From contig JAEMSI010000001.1 of NCBI GenBank assembly GCA_016462905.1, positions 57,967-121,966 of the forward strand: 64,000 bases of DNA, in the 5' to 3' direction. A program made the position numbers and the translations under genes. Of the stretch, positions 52,912 to 63,662 are shown piece after piece; within the stretch, counting starts at the first letter, position 1, and the number at the start of each line of letters is the position of its first letter. The stretch is from Polynucleobacter sp. (GTDB lineage: Bacteria; Pseudomonadota; Gammaproteobacteria; Burkholderiales; Burkholderiaceae). The notes below the pieces were generated by a model. It saw only the letters and a program-made list of their open reading frames with translations. It made no database searches and had not been told where the DNA came from.

Positions 52912-53506
52912 AGTGGTTTATGTCGTCGATGACGATGAGGCTGTTCGTGACTCCCTAACCTGGCTACTTGAAAGCAATGGTTACACCGTTCGTACTCATG
53001 CCAGTGCTGAACGGTTTTTACAATCACTGCAAAATACCGACAAATCGACTGTATCGTGTTTAATTTTAGATGTCCGTATGCCGGGCATGTCGGGTCTGGA
53101 GTTACAAGAACGCTTGCTTTCTGAAAATCTACCCATGCCGATTTCATTTATTACGGGTCATGGCGATGTCACCATGGCAGTTTCAACTATGAAAAAAGGT
53201 GCGGTTGATTTCATCGAGAAACCATTTAAAGAGAGTGAACTTTGCACGCTAGTTGAACGGATGCTCAGTAAAGCCCGAGTTGATTTTGCTCAAGCCGATC
53301 ATCGCAAAATAACCCAATCGCTTTTAGGGAAACTCACCAGTCGTGAGCGCCAAGTATTGGAACGAATTGTTGCGGGTCGACTCAATAAACAAATTGCCGA
53401 TGATCTCAATATTTCCATTAAAACGGTTGAGGCACATCGTGCCAATATCATGGAAAAGCTCAATGTGAACACAGTTGCCGATCTATTGCGACTCGCCTTA
53501 AGCTAA
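52874..53506 (+). CDS. FixJ-type response regulator (receiver plus LuxR HTH)
   Basis: [72 protein letters not shown]; start trimmed to MNLSNPLK. Confidence 0.93.
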   Translation: MNLSNPLKTNLTEVVYVVDDDEAVRDSLTWLLESNGYTVRTHASAERFLQSLQNTDKSTVSCLILDVRMPGMSGLELQERLLSENLPMPISFITGHGDVTMAVSTMKKGAVDFIEKPFKESELCTLVERMLSKARVDFAQADHRKITQSLLGKLTSRERQVLERIVAGRLNKQIADDLNISIKTVEAHRANIMEKLNVNTVADLLRLALS

Positions 53507-53511
53507 TTACG

Positions 53512-54387
53512 ATGCCAGCCAGAATCATTGACGGGGTTCAACTCTCGAAAAAAATTCGCGCTGAAATCGCAACCCGTTCAGCGATTCTGACAGCTAAAGG
53601 GGTAAGACCTGGTCTAGCAGTCATCATGGTCGGCGAGAACCCGGCTAGTGAAGTCTATGTTCGCAATAAAGTAAAAGCGTGTGAAGATGTTGATTTTCAT
53701 TCGGTTTTGGAACGCTACGCTGACGACCTCGAAGAAAATGAGCTCTTAGCGCGCATTGCCATTCTGAATGCCGACCCCAGTATTCACGGCATCTTAGTGC
53801 AACTCCCTTTACCCAATCACATTTCGGCTGAACGTGTGATTGAGTCCATCGCTCCCGAAAAAGATGTCGATGGATTTCATATTGCTAATGCAGGCGCACT
53901 AATGATTGGTAAACCCTTATTTAAACCCTGCACCCCATACGGCTGTATGAAAATGTTAGAAAGCATTGACTACCCTTTGCGCGGTGCTCGTGCAGTGGTC
54001 GTTGGCGCCTCGAATATTGTGGGCAAGCCCATGGCCATGCTGTTATTGCAAGCGGGCGCGACCGTCACCCTCTGCAATAGTAAAACGAGAGATCTGGGGA
54101 GTGTTACCAAAGATGCCGATGTTTTAGTGGTTGCTACTGGTAAGCCAAAAATGATTATGGGCAATATGGTGAAGCCCGGTGCGGTTGTGATTGATGTCGG
54201 TATCAATCGCTTACCCGATGGCAAATTGTGTGGAGATGTCGATTTTGATACGGCCAAATACGTCGCCGACTGGATTACCCCTGTACCTGGCGGTGTAGGT
54301 CCGATGACCATTACGATGCTATTAATGAATACCCTCGAGGCAGTAGAACATAGCCTCACTCATCATAAACATGGCGCACACAAATAA
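53512..54387 (+). CDS. folD: Methylenetetrahydrofolate dehydrogenase/cyclohydrolase
   Basis: [37 protein letters not shown]. Confidence 0.97.
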   Translation: MPARIIDGVQLSKKIRAEIATRSAILTAKGVRPGLAVIMVGENPASEVYVRNKVKACEDVDFHSVLERYADDLEENELLARIAILNADPSIHGILVQLPLPNHISAERVIESIAPEKDVDGFHIANAGALMIGKPLFKPCTPYGCMKMLESIDYPLRGARAVVVGASNIVGKPMAMLLLQAGATVTLCNSKTRDLGSVTKDADVLVVATGKPKMIMGNMVKPGAVVIDVGINRLPDGKLCGDVDFDTAKYVADWITPVPGGVGPMTITMLLMNTLEAVEHSLTHHKHGAHK

Positions 54388-56467
54388 TCCACTCCTCTCC
54401 TTTGGCAGAGAAATTGCTGACTACGCGAGCGTCAAACCAACCGATATTCAAGCTGCGATCGAGCAATTATTAGTCGAGGCAGAAATCGCAGTTCATCATG
54501 CGCTCGACCCCAATACACCAGCAAATTGGAATCAACTATTAGAACCGCTTGAGGATGCTACTGAAGCATTGAGCCGGTCTTGGGGCGTAGTAACCCACCT
54601 CAATAGCGTTGCCGATACACCCGAGTTACGAGAGGCATATGGCAGCATTCTTCCTAAAGTAACTGCTTTTTATGCGAGCCTTGGACAAAACTTACCCTTA
54701 TTTGAGCGCTTTAAAGAATTACAAAAAAATCCTGAATTCAAAAACCTCAAACCAGAACAAAAAAAGGTGATTGAAAACTCCTTGCGTGATTTTCGCTTAG
54801 GTGGCGCTGAATTAAGTGCTGAAAAAAAAGTGCGCTTTGCCGAAATCCAAGATCAACAAGCCATTTTAGGTAAGGCTTTTTCAGATCACGTACTAGACGC
54901 TACTGATGCATTTGTTCATGTGATTCATGATGAATCGCAAATGAGAGGTCTGCCCAATGATGTGATTGCCGCTGCAGCTGATACGGCTAAGCAAAAAGAC
55001 CTACTGGGTTGGGCTTTTACCCTGCACTTTCCGTCCTACTACCCTGTCCAACAATATTCCGAAAATCGAGCTTTACGAAAATTAATGTACGAGGCTTATG
55101 TCACACGTGCCTCAGAACTCGGTAAACAATATGGACAAGGGGATAGCGCTTGGGACAACACCGAGAATATGCTGCAGCAACTCCGACTGCGCAAAGAAGA
55201 GGCACAGTTGCTTGGCTTTAAAAATTATGCCGAATTAAGTCTAGCCCCCAAAATGGCCAATAGCGTCATCGAGGTTGATCAATTTTTAACAGACTTTGCT
55301 AAACGCGCTAAACCATTTGCCCAGAATGACTGGGACGAGCTAAATCAATTCGCCCGTGATGAATTAGGAATCGATCGGATTGAACCGTGGGATATTGCGT
55401 ATGCATCCGAAAAATTAAAACAACAACGCTATGCATTCTCAGAAAATGAACTGAAACAATATTTTCCCTTGCCCAAAGTGCTCGAGGGCTTATTTCGTGT
55501 GATTCAAACCCTTTTCTCAGTTGAAATTAAGCCAGCTACCTTGCCCAAGTGGCATCATGATGTGCAATCGTTTGCCTTAATAAACGAAAAACAAGAAACC
55601 ATTGCTTTCTTTTATTTAGATCCCTATGCTCGGCCAGGTAAACGGGGCGGAGCTTGGATGGACGATGCTCGAGGCCGACGCGTCTTACCCAATGGTGATG
55701 TGCAAATACCCGTCGCCTATTTAGTCTGTAATTTTGCGGCACCTGCCGAAGTCAATGGTCAACTCATGCCACCTACGATTACGCACGACGATGTCATTAC
55801 CCTGTTTCATGAAGCGGGACATGGAATGCATCATTTGTTGACTCAGGTTGGCTCGCTTGGGGTTTCGGGCATTAATGGTGTTGAATGGGATGCGGTTGAA
55901 TTACCCAGTCAATTGATGGAGAACTTCTGCTGGGAATGGGAAGTTCTTGAAAAAATGACAGCGCACGCACAAACACAAGCTGCTTTACCCAAAGAACTAT
56001 TTGAGAAAATGCTAGCAGCAAAAAATTTCCAAAATGGCCTTACTACCATGCGTCAGTTGGTGTTCTCGTTAACCGATTGGCGTTTACATTCCACTTTTAA
56101 TGCCGAGGTCTCGTCTCCCCAAGGCATTCTTGAATTAGCTCGTCAAACCAACGATGAATACCATGTGTTTTCACAACCCATTTTGTCGCGCTGGCCTAAT
56201 AGCTTTACCCACGTCTTTGCTGGAGGGTATGCAGCGGGCTATTACAGTTATAAATGGGCCGAAGTCTTATCGGCTGATGCCTACGCAGCATTTGAGGAGG
56301 CCGCCAAACTCAGTGGCACAGTACTCGACAAAGAAACGGGTAAACGCTATCACCGCGAAATTTTGGCAGTAGGCGGAAGTCGTCCCGCAGCCGAATCGTT
56401 TAAGGCATTTCGTCAGAGGGAACCTCAAATCGAAGCCCTTCTTCGTCACGGTGGCATGCTGAAGTAA
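54371..56467 (+). CDS. prlC: Oligopeptidase A (M3 metallopeptidase)
   Basis: [14 protein letters not shown] zinc motif; overlaps folD by 17 bp. Confidence 0.94.
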   Translation: MAHTNNPLLSFGREIADYASVKPTDIQAAIEQLLVEAEIAVHHALDPNTPANWNQLLEPLEDATEALSRSWGVVTHLNSVADTPELREAYGSILPKVTAFYASLGQNLPLFERFKELQKNPEFKNLKPEQKKVIENSLRDFRLGGAELSAEKKVRFAEIQDQQAILGKAFSDHVLDATDAFVHVIHDESQMRGLPNDVIAAAADTAKQKDLLGWAFTLHFPSYYPVQQYSENRALRKLMYEAYVTRASELGKQYGQGDSAWDNTENMLQQLRLRKEEAQLLGFKNYAELSLAPKMANSVIEVDQFLTDFAKRAKPFAQNDWDELNQFARDELGIDRIEPWDIAYASEKLKQQRYAFSENELKQYFPLPKVLEGLFRVIQTLFSVEIKPATLPKWHHDVQSFALINEKQETIAFFYLDPYARPGKRGGAWMDDARGRRVLPNGDVQIPVAYLVCNFAAPAEVNGQLMPPTITHDDVITLFHEAGHGMHHLLTQVGSLGVSGINGVEWDAVELPSQLMENFCWEWEVLEKMTAHAQTQAALPKELFEKMLAAKNFQNGLTTMRQLVFSLTDWRLHSTFNAEVSSPQGILELARQTNDEYHVFSQPILSRWPNSFTHVFAGGYAAGYYSYKWAEVLSADAYAAFEEAAKLSGTVLDKETGKRYHREILAVGGSRPAAESFKAFRQREPQIEALLRHGGMLK

Positions 56468-56491
56468 AAATCCTTCCGCATTCACCTTGAT

Positions 56492-57373
56492 TTAAATGTG
56501 TTTACGCTTTTCCACCATCGTCATAAACTTTTCATACTCTTTATCGTCTACGGAGTAACTGTGGTCGTCATCAGGAAAAGTACCGCCTTTCACATCGGCA
56601 ATGTACTCCTGAATGCCCTTAACGGCAACCTCGGTCAAATTCGCATAGCGCTTAGTAAATTTGGGCTTAAAGTCTGAAAACACACCTAATAAATCATGGC
56701 ACAGTAATATTTGACCATCGGTGCCAACCCCAGCCCCAATCCCAATCGTTGGAATATCCAATTGCTTTGATATCACTGCGGCAATCTTGGCAGGGACAGC
56801 CTCAAATTCCAACATAAAACAACCAGCATCCTGAATTGCAAAAGCATCTTCTAAGATTTTCATCGCGGTATCAGCCGTACGACCCTGTATTCGGAATCCA
56901 CCGAACATGGCCACCGTATGAGGTGTCAATCCAATATGCGAAGCCGTTGGAATGCCAGAACTCACCATCGCTTTTAAAATATGCGCCTGTGATTTTCCGC
57001 CTTGAGGTTTGACTGCATCCGATCCCCCTTCTTGCATAAAACGGGTGGCGTTTTTCAAAGCAATCTCGACGGTGTGATAACTTTGGTAGGGCATGCATCC
57101 CAACACAAAGGTGTTCGGTGCCCCGCGACGAATTGCCGCAGTATGCATCACCATCATATCCATCGTGGCAGGAATTGTATTGGGGTGCCCATGCGCAATC
57201 ATCGCCAAGCTATCACCCGCAACCGCCACATCCACTCCAGCCGCTTCAGCCCATTTAGCCGAGGTGTAATCGGGCACCGACATGTACACCATTTTTTCGC
57301 CTGTCTTTTTCGAATCGTAAATCTCTCCGATATTGCGTTTCTTTTTATCTACAGTTGCGGCAGGCTGATTCAT
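56492..57373 (-). CDS. Divergent PanB-like protein (ketopantoate hydroxymethyltransferase superfamily)
   Basis: VAVAGDSLAMIAHGH, HTAAIRRGAPN, HIGLTPHTVAMFGGFRIQGR, IGIGAGVGTDGQILLCHDLLG; the usual LLADLP and KIEGG motifs read VLGCMP and KPQGG. Confidence 0.85.
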   Translation of the reverse strand: MNQPAATVDKKKRNIGEIYDSKKTGEKMVYMSVPDYTSAKWAEAAGVDVAVAGDSLAMIAHGHPNTIPATMDMMVMHTAAIRRGAPNTFVLGCMPYQSYHTVEIALKNATRFMQEGGSDAVKPQGGKSQAHILKAMVSSGIPTASHIGLTPHTVAMFGGFRIQGRTADTAMKILEDAFAIQDAGCFMLEFEAVPAKIAAVISKQLDIPTIGIGAGVGTDGQILLCHDLLGVFSDFKPKFTKRYANLTEVAVKGIQEYIADVKGGTFPDDDHSYSVDDKEYEKFMTMVEKRKHI

Positions 57374-57392
57374 TGCTTCTCCAGTTTAAAAA

Positions 57393-58256
57393 TTACATGG
57401 CTCTCACGCTGGGGTTGGCCAAATTGGCATCGTAACTATCCACTTTGGTTCCTTTATACAGAATTTTGGCACTTTTCTCGGTAATCGTCTGATGCAACTC
57501 AACAAAAGCCGGCTCCATCTCGATCGATGGTTTCGGTTCGTGAACAAACGTATTGAAGGTATCAACGCCCCTTACCAAGGTGGCCGAATCATCGCCCTCC
57601 AATTGGCGCACATAAGTCGGTATATAGCGAATCGCAAAACCAATTCTGCGTTGATTCGATTGATTCGGTGGCGAGCCATGAACAATCCTGACATGGTGCA
57701 AAGACATTTCACCAGGCTCCAGTTCTAATGCCACAGCCTTACTTTTATCAATCTCAACGGCCACTTCTTGGCCGCGCGTTAACAGATTGTTTTTGCCAAA
57801 GGTATCTTGATGCGGAATTTGATCCATTAAATGCGTGCCGGGAATCACTTCCATGGCTCCATTGCTGCGATTGCTAGGAGATAAAGCAATCCACGCGGTC
57901 ACCACATCGGGTGTTGATAAACCCCAATAAGTGGAATCTTGGTGCCAAGAGACAAAAGCGGGATCATTCGCTTCTTTAATAAAGAAATTGCTGGTCCAAC
58001 ATAAAATATGGTGGCCATATAAATCTTCAATAGCATCGACAATTTTTTCTTGCCGAACTAGCTCATTAAGCCAAGGAAATAATAAATGCGTCTTATGCCG
58101 TTGCGAACCATGCAAAGGCTCACCCTGTTTTTTTTCAAAAGCTTCTAATTGTTCTCGAATTTCAAGAGCGCTTGCTTCATTTAATACTCGCAAATTCGAT
58201 AGATAACCATCTCTCTTAAATTGCTCAATTTGGGATCCACTTAAAAATAAACTCAT
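57393..58256 (-). CDS. Phytanoyl-CoA dioxygenase (PhyH) family protein
   Basis: 287 aa; WHQDSTYWGLS (HxD), PGTHLMDQI, HHVRIVHGSPPNQSNQRRIGFAIRYIP distal His/Arg. Confidence 0.88.
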   Translation of the reverse strand: MSLFLSGSQIEQFKRDGYLSNLRVLNEASALEIREQLEAFEKKQGEPLHGSQRHKTHLLFPWLNELVRQEKIVDAIEDLYGHHILCWTSNFFIKEANDPAFVSWHQDSTYWGLSTPDVVTAWIALSPSNRSNGAMEVIPGTHLMDQIPHQDTFGKNNLLTRGQEVAVEIDKSKAVALELEPGEMSLHHVRIVHGSPPNQSNQRRIGFAIRYIPTYVRQLEGDDSATLVRGVDTFNTFVHEPKPSIEMEPAFVELHQTITEKSAKILYKGTKVDSYDANLANPSVRAM

Positions 58257-58954
58257 GCGGCACCTCTCATCGATAAATGGGATTGTTTTTTTGCCTCTTC
58301 CACCGAACCAACAAAAACGATTTCACCACGCTCGATTACATAAACGCGATCAGCATAATCAGGAATATGAAAGGCATTCGATTCGGCCATCAAAATAGCT
58401 CTACCCATTTTGCGAATCGACGATAAACCTTCATTAATCAAGGGGATAATAGCAGGGGATAAACCCTCAAATGGTTCATCCAAAATGAGTAATTTAGGAT
58501 CTAAAGTTAAGGCACGGGCAATCGACAGCATTTTTCGTTCACCACCGGATAAATGATTACCACCGCGTTCGCGATACCCTTCTAGTTTTGGAAAAATACG
58601 ATAGGCTAAAGCAATCCGCTCTTGATTCGATAATTCGGTTTGAATCGTCCAGGTCGACATCTCAATATTTTCAGCAACCGTTAAATCACCAAAAACTTCG
58701 CTTTCCTCGGGAGCAAAACCAATTCCTTGACGTGCGATATCAAATGTTTTTTTACCCAGAATCGATTTGTTATCTAATAGAATATTGCCTGTTTTTGGTT
58801 TTAGATAGCCCATCACGCTCTTTAAGGTAGTTGTTTTACCGGCACCATTTCTGCCTACCAAACACACTAATTCGCCCGCTTTGATTTCAAGGCTAATGGC
58901 CCGCAGTATTGGGCTATTTTGAATATCGACCGAAATCGCCTGAATTTCAAGCAT
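58253..58954 (-). CDS. livF: Branched-chain amino acid-type ABC transporter ATP-binding protein
   Basis: GRNGAGKTTTLKSVMGYLKP; LSGGERKMLSIARAL; start trimmed from 59077 to MLEIQAISVD. Confidence 0.92.
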   Translation of the reverse strand: MLEIQAISVDIQNSPILRAISLEIKAGELVCLVGRNGAGKTTTLKSVMGYLKPKTGNILLDNKSILGKKTFDIARQGIGFAPEESEVFGDLTVAENIEMSTWTIQTELSNQERIALAYRIFPKLEGYRERGGNHLSGGERKMLSIARALTLDPKLLILDEPFEGLSPAIIPLINEGLSSIRKMGRAILMAESNAFHIPDYADRVYVIERGEIVFVGSVEEAKKQSHLSMRGAA

Positions 58955-59711
58955 GCTGCACTCGCTTTCCAATAATCTTGGCTTGTAGCTCTTCACTAGC
59001 GAAAAATTCCTTGGGCGGTAAATCAGCCAATAATTTACCCTCGGCCAAAGCGACGATCCGAGTTGAGTATTCCGCAACTAATTCCATATCGTGCTCAACC
59101 AGTAACATCGTCTTAATGCCTGCTAACTTAGCAGCCGTCATTAAGGTATCCATAATCCCACGCTTATCAGCAGTCGAAATGCCGCTAGTAGGCTCGTCTA
59201 ATAAAATTACTTGAGGACTTAAAGCAAAAGCACTAGCAATATCTAGTAATTTTTTCTCCCCTTGCGAAAGATAAGAAGCCTGCCAGTCCATTTTTTTATC
59301 TAAATTAAAGATCTTCGCCACCTCGAAAGCGCGCTCGACCATCTCGGTTTGACCAGCAGCTTGGGACCAAAAGTTATATTGCGTATTGCGCTGTGAGATC
59401 ACGGCAGACATGATTGTCTCTTCAACTGTCAATTGCGGAAAAATTTGTACCAGCTGAAAAGCCCGCGCCATGCCCAACTGGGCCAATTTGACTGGCCCCA
59501 CCCCCGCAATCGAATTACCTAAAAAATGAACCTCGCCAGAAGTAGGCTTTAGTAAGCCGGTTAAAACATTCACAAAGGTAGTTTTACCAGCGCCATTGGG
59601 GCCAACGATAGCGACAATTTCATTTTCATAAAATGGCAAAGTGACATCTTGTAAAGCTTTAAAAACACCGTAATGCTTTGATACGCTGGTGGCTTCGAGA
59701 ATCGGTTTCAT
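58947..59711 (-). CDS. livG: Branched-chain amino acid-type ABC transporter ATP-binding protein
   Basis: GPNGAGKTTFVNVLTGLLKP; LSQGEKKLLDIASAFAL; LLVEHDMELV. Confidence 0.92.
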   Translation of the reverse strand: MKPILEATSVSKHYGVFKALQDVTLPFYENEIVAIVGPNGAGKTTFVNVLTGLLKPTSGEVHFLGNSIAGVGPVKLAQLGMARAFQLVQIFPQLTVEETIMSAVISQRNTQYNFWSQAAGQTEMVERAFEVAKIFNLDKKMDWQASYLSQGEKKLLDIASAFALSPQVILLDEPTSGISTADKRGIMDTLMTAAKLAGIKTMLLVEHDMELVAEYSTRIVALAEGKLLADLPPKEFFASEELQAKIIGKRVQHA

Positions 59712-60673
59712 GATTCAATCTCTCTTTGGGGCATTTTTTTCTTACTAAAGATGCCCATAATTCCATTGGGCAATAAAATCACCAGCAAAACTAAAACAAC
59801 GCCCAAGGCAAAACGCCAATAGGGAGTTAGGGTCACCAATTGATCTTTTAGTCCAATAAAAACAAAAGCGCCAATAATCGGACCAAAGAAATTATTAAAG
59901 CCGCCCAAAATCGTCATAAAAACAATATTTCCAGATTGCGTCCAATACGCTAGCTCGGGATCTGCTAAGCCGACTGGTACGATCAATAAAGCTCCGCCTA
60001 CCGCTCCGTAGACAGCCGAGATAACAAATGAAATCAAACGGAATTGATGAACTTTAACCCCGAGATACTCGGCCTTACGTGGGTTATCACGAATTGCTTG
60101 CAAATGGAGCCCTAAGGGCGAACGCACGATGCGCCACATTAAATAACCAAAAATCAACATGACCACCAAGGAATAATAAAAAAAAGGGCCAATTAAAAAA
60201 GCAGTCTTATCTAATTCACTTAAATCCTGGCCTAGTAAATTAGGGCGTACAACCTTAATGCCGGAATCGCCACCCGATAAATCATAAAACTTGAACAAGA
60301 TGGAATGAAACAACATTCCAAAAGCTAGGGTTAGCATGCCAAAGAAAATACGTACATAACGAACGCATAAAATACCAATCGGGATCGAAATCAATAAGCT
60401 CACGCCAATCGAAGCCAGAATATTGAGTTCCATACTTTTAATACCCAAGCGGCTGGTGAGAATGGCTACCGTATAAGCCCCTAAAGCAATATAAAGCGCA
60501 TGACCAAAGGATAGTAAGCCGGTATACCCAAAGAGCAAATTAAAACCCAACAAAATCACGCTTGAGGCAATCGCAGGTAATAATAAAATCACATAATACG
60601 GTGGTAGAAAAAAAGGAGCGGCACACAAAACAAGCAATGCACCCAAAACAATTAGTTGTGTACGGAAATTCAT
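59708..60673 (-). CDS. livM: Branched-chain amino acid-type ABC transporter permease
   Basis: LLFGYTGLLSFGHALYIALGAYT; LGVKVHQFRLISFVISAVYGAVGGAL. Confidence 0.92.
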   Translation of the reverse strand: MNFRTQLIVLGALLVLCAAPFFLPPYYVILLLPAIASSVILLGFNLLFGYTGLLSFGHALYIALGAYTVAILTSRLGIKSMELNILASIGVSLLISIPIGILCVRYVRIFFGMLTLAFGMLFHSILFKFYDLSGGDSGIKVVRPNLLGQDLSELDKTAFLIGPFFYYSLVVMLIFGYLMWRIVRSPLGLHLQAIRDNPRKAEYLGVKVHQFRLISFVISAVYGAVGGALLIVPVGLADPELAYWTQSGNIVFMTILGGFNNFFGPIIGAFVFIGLKDQLVTLTPYWRFALGVVLVLLVILLPNGIMGIFSKKKMPQREIES

Positions 60674-61551
60674 TCGGCTGCCTTTCCGTATAAACCATTT
60701 GGTTTAAAAATTAATACTGAAATCACGATTAAATAAATTAATAATAATTCGAGCTCAGCATAAAAATGGATCGTAAAGGCGCGCATTAATCCGACTACGA
60801 GAGCCCCCACTAGGGCTCCGCGCATACTGCCCAAACCGCCAATCACCACCACCGCAAAGGCTTCGACTACCACCTCTGAAATCATTTCTAATGAAGCGGC
60901 TGAGGTAGGTACCACCAAAGCACCTCCGATGGTTCCTAAAATAGCACCCAGCGTGAAAATAATTACGTTAATCCAAACGACATTGACTCCTAGCGCCTCA
61001 CTCATGCGGCGATTTTCAGCAGTGGCACGAACAATCCGCCCAAAATTGGTTTTTTGTAGCATCCAACCCATGCCAAGTGCCAAAACAAGGCTCGAAAAAA
61101 TGACTAGTACTTTATATACGGGCAGAGAAACTGCCCCTAGGCTCACTTGCCCATAAACCATCGATAAATTACCTAGGGTCATGGGAGTTGCCCCCCAAAT
61201 CATGCGTATTAAATCTTCTAATAACAACATCACTGCAAAGGTTAGCAGTAGCTGAAAACCCTCTTCTCGGTCATACACTAAACGCAATAAGCGCTCAATC
61301 GCAATCCCCACTAAACCAATCCCAATTCCTGAGCCTAATAAAATCAAAATTAAAAAGTAAGAAGGGATGCCATATTTAATTGCTACCCCTACCATCGTGA
61401 TGCCAAAATAAGCACCGAGCGCATAAAAAGCGCCGCACGCTAAATTAACAATTTTTTGCACGCCAAAAACTAATTGCAATCCTCCTGCAATTAGAAATAA
61501 AACTGCGGCATGAAAAATACCGCTTAAAAATAGATCAATATAGGCTGTCAT
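60670..61551 (-). CDS. livH: Branched-chain amino acid-type ABC transporter permease
   Basis: GLQLVFGVQKIVNLACGAFYALGAY; ALGVNVVWINVIIFTLGAILGTIGGALV. Confidence 0.92.
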   Translation of the reverse strand: MTAYIDLFLSGIFHAAVLFLIAGGLQLVFGVQKIVNLACGAFYALGAYFGITMVGVAIKYGIPSYFLILILLGSGIGIGLVGIAIERLLRLVYDREEGFQLLLTFAVMLLLEDLIRMIWGATPMTLGNLSMVYGQVSLGAVSLPVYKVLVIFSSLVLALGMGWMLQKTNFGRIVRATAENRRMSEALGVNVVWINVIIFTLGAILGTIGGALVVPTSAASLEMISEVVVEAFAVVVIGGLGSMRGALVGALVVGLMRAFTIHFYAELELLLIYLIVISVLIFKPNGLYGKAAE

Positions 61552-61556
61552 AACTT

Positions 61557-61591
61557 AAAAAAGAAAACCGAAGCGCATTACACGCTTCGGT
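61557..61591 (-). terminator. Rho-independent terminator-like hairpin between livK and livH
   Basis: Minus strand ACCGAAGCG-TGTAATG-CGCTTCGGT followed by TTTCTTTTTT. Confidence 0.85.
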
Positions 61592-61601
61592 GGTTACCTG
61601 A

Positions 61602-62897
61602 TTAAAGGGTAATTTTGGCGGTCTCCAACCACTGCCAAAAATCCATTCCAGGTGGTTTTTGTAATTCACTGCTGAATTTCTTGTCCACAGGGTTGGAAGT
61701 AACAAAGTCATATTTATTTTTATGCGTCGTTAAACCCTGATAGAAAGTCTGTTCGGCAATATGATCTTTGCGCATTTTTCCTGGTCCGCCTAAAGACTCA
61801 ACCTCAATACCCTCGATTGCAGCTGCAATCTCCTCCGTTTTCGGCCAAGATCCACCCTTGGCTTTCTGAGCTTTTTCAGCGCCAGCCTTAAATACTTGCA
61901 TTGCAAAATAGGCGCGATCAGCTTCCCAGTTCGGATAATCTTTGTACTTGTCAAAGTAATGCTGAACAAACTCTTTCTGCAAAGGTGATGCATTCGGATA
62001 ATTAAAATCAAGCGTATTTGATCCAAACACGATACCCTCAGGCGTAAACTCTTTTTTCAATAAAGTTTGTTGGAACCCAGCTGCTGGCATTACAAACTTG
62101 GTATCTTTAGTTAAGCCAGCTGCATGAGCGTTTTGCATAAATACTGGTAAATCCGCAAATAGCAGTGAGGAAAAAATCAAATCAGGCTTTGCGGCTTTTA
62201 GTGAGGCAATATGACTTGATAAATCCATCGTACCAACCTTAGGCCATTGCTCAGCAACTACCTTCACTTCAATACCAAAGCGCTTCAACAAAGCTTGGAA
62301 AGCAGCCCAGTTATTTCGACCGTATGAATAATCGGGGTTAATACCAGCGATCGTGGCAAACTTCCCTTTGTAATATTTAATCGCTAGTAACGATGCCATC
62401 ACGGCTTCGCACTCATTATCGGTTGAGCGGAATAAATATTTTGGATTAGGAATCGTTTCTTTAACACCGTCCTGAGAGGTACCATCCCAATAAATCGTTA
62501 AGGCCTTCATCTCCTCAACAGTCGGACTCATTGCCAACGAAACCCCTGAAGATACTAAGCCCTGCACACAGTCGACCTTATCTTGCAGAACCAATTTACG
62601 GAAACGTTCGGTGGTATCTTTGGCATTCGTTTCTTCTTCGATCACTAATTCCACTTTACGACCACCAATACCGCCTGCTTTGTTAATCCTTTCTACTGCA
62701 AATTGAGTGCCTCGTAAACCACAGACACCAATCGTACCGGCAATCCCCGCCTGCGGCGCAAGAATGCCAACTTTTAAAGGCGTATTTTGTGCAATCGCAG
62801 GAAATCCCCAGCCACCACCAGCCGCCAAAACCGAAGCGGCGCCAATTCCTTTAATTACGGTACGGCGATTTTCATTTTGAATCTGCTTCTTCTTCAT
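61602..62897 (-). CDS. livK: Branched-chain-type ABC transporter substrate-binding protein with Tat-like leader
   Basis: NRRTVIKGIGAASVLAAGGGWGFPAIAQ leader; KVGILAPQAGIAGTIGVCGLRGTQFAVERINKAGGIGGRKVELVIEEE. Confidence 0.9.
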   Translation of the reverse strand: MKKKQIQNENRRTVIKGIGAASVLAAGGGWGFPAIAQNTPLKVGILAPQAGIAGTIGVCGLRGTQFAVERINKAGGIGGRKVELVIEEETNAKDTTERFRKLVLQDKVDCVQGLVSSGVSLAMSPTVEEMKALTIYWDGTSQDGVKETIPNPKYLFRSTDNECEAVMASLLAIKYYKGKFATIAGINPDYSYGRNNWAAFQALLKRFGIEVKVVAEQWPKVGTMDLSSHIASLKAAKPDLIFSSLLFADLPVFMQNAHAAGLTKDTKFVMPAAGFQQTLLKKEFTPEGIVFGSNTLDFNYPNASPLQKEFVQHYFDKYKDYPNWEADRAYFAMQVFKAGAEKAQKAKGGSWPKTEEIAAAIEGIEVESLGGPGKMRKDHIAEQTFYQGLTTHKNKYDFVTSNPVDKKFSSELQKPPGMDFWQWLETAKITL

Positions 62898-62957
62898 GTT
62901 GTCTCCTCTTATTAAAGTTGAATCAATTCTTACGGCGTCTTACTACAATACTCCAGC

Positions 62958-63647
62958 TTAATTCTCAGCAAAGAAAGTGTTTCGAGTGCACTCTTCGATG
63001 TAATCCAACAACTTATCTAATGCAATTCCCGCCTGTTTTTCTTTTCCTTGAGCAATCTCCTCAGCTAATATCGCATGCAAGTTAGCCGATTCGACTAAAT
63101 CAGTATGTTGCTGCAGATGCCCAAACCAAAAACGACGTGACATCCCATGCAGAGAAGACATAGCTGCTGCGGCAAATTCATTGCGAGCCGCAATCACTGT
63201 AAAGTCATTAAGTTCTTTATCAATCTTTAAAAATAAAGTGTTATTTTTGTCGCGCGCTGCCCGCCGAAACTCCTTAGCTAAACGCTCAAATTCTTTTTTA
63301 TCTTCGGCATTGGCCCGTTTAGCTGCTTTTTTGCAAATTAAACGCTCTAACTCTCGCCGCGTTTCTAAAACACGTAATTGTTTTTGAGCATTGACATCGG
63401 TAATAAAAACTCCCCGTTTTGGCAGAATGGTAACCAAATGCTCGCGGCTCAAGCGTTGTAAGGCTTCACGAATCGGGGTTCGACCAATATCTAAAAGAGC
63501 AGAGAGCTGGCTTTCGGAGATGGGCGTACCTGGGGCCAATTGGTTTGTCACAATCAGTTCCTCAATCTGACGATAGGCCAAATCGGATAACGACTGATCT
63601 TCTGGATTAATTACTAAGGCTAAATTCGTGAATCGTCGAGAGGCCAT
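62958..63647 (-). CDS. GntR-family regulator, FadR/FCD subfamily
   Basis: GTPISESQLSALLDIGRTPIREALQRLSREHLVTILPKRGVFI wHTH plus all-helical FCD-like domain. Confidence 0.9.
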   Translation of the reverse strand: MASRRFTNLALVINPEDQSLSDLAYRQIEELIVTNQLAPGTPISESQLSALLDIGRTPIREALQRLSREHLVTILPKRGVFITDVNAQKQLRVLETRRELERLICKKAAKRANAEDKKEFERLAKEFRRAARDKNNTLFLKIDKELNDFTVIAARNEFAAAAMSSLHGMSRRFWFGHLQQHTDLVESANLHAILAEEIAQGKEKQAGIALDKLLDYIEECTRNTFFAEN

Positions 63648-63662
63648 CTGAATAAAAAGCCC

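Noticed and set aside
53970-54359. 129-aa minus-strand ORF within folD
   Set aside because: Shadow ORF opposite conserved FolD motifs.
57002-57484. 160-aa plus-strand ORF antisense to the PanB-like and PhyH genes
   Set aside because: No recognisable domain, His/Arg/Cys-rich shadow composition; both minus-strand genes are clearly conserved families.
58955-59077. 41-residue N-terminal extension of LivF
   Set aside because: It overlaps the livG 3' end and precedes the conserved MLEIQAISVD start; treated as an open-frame extension.
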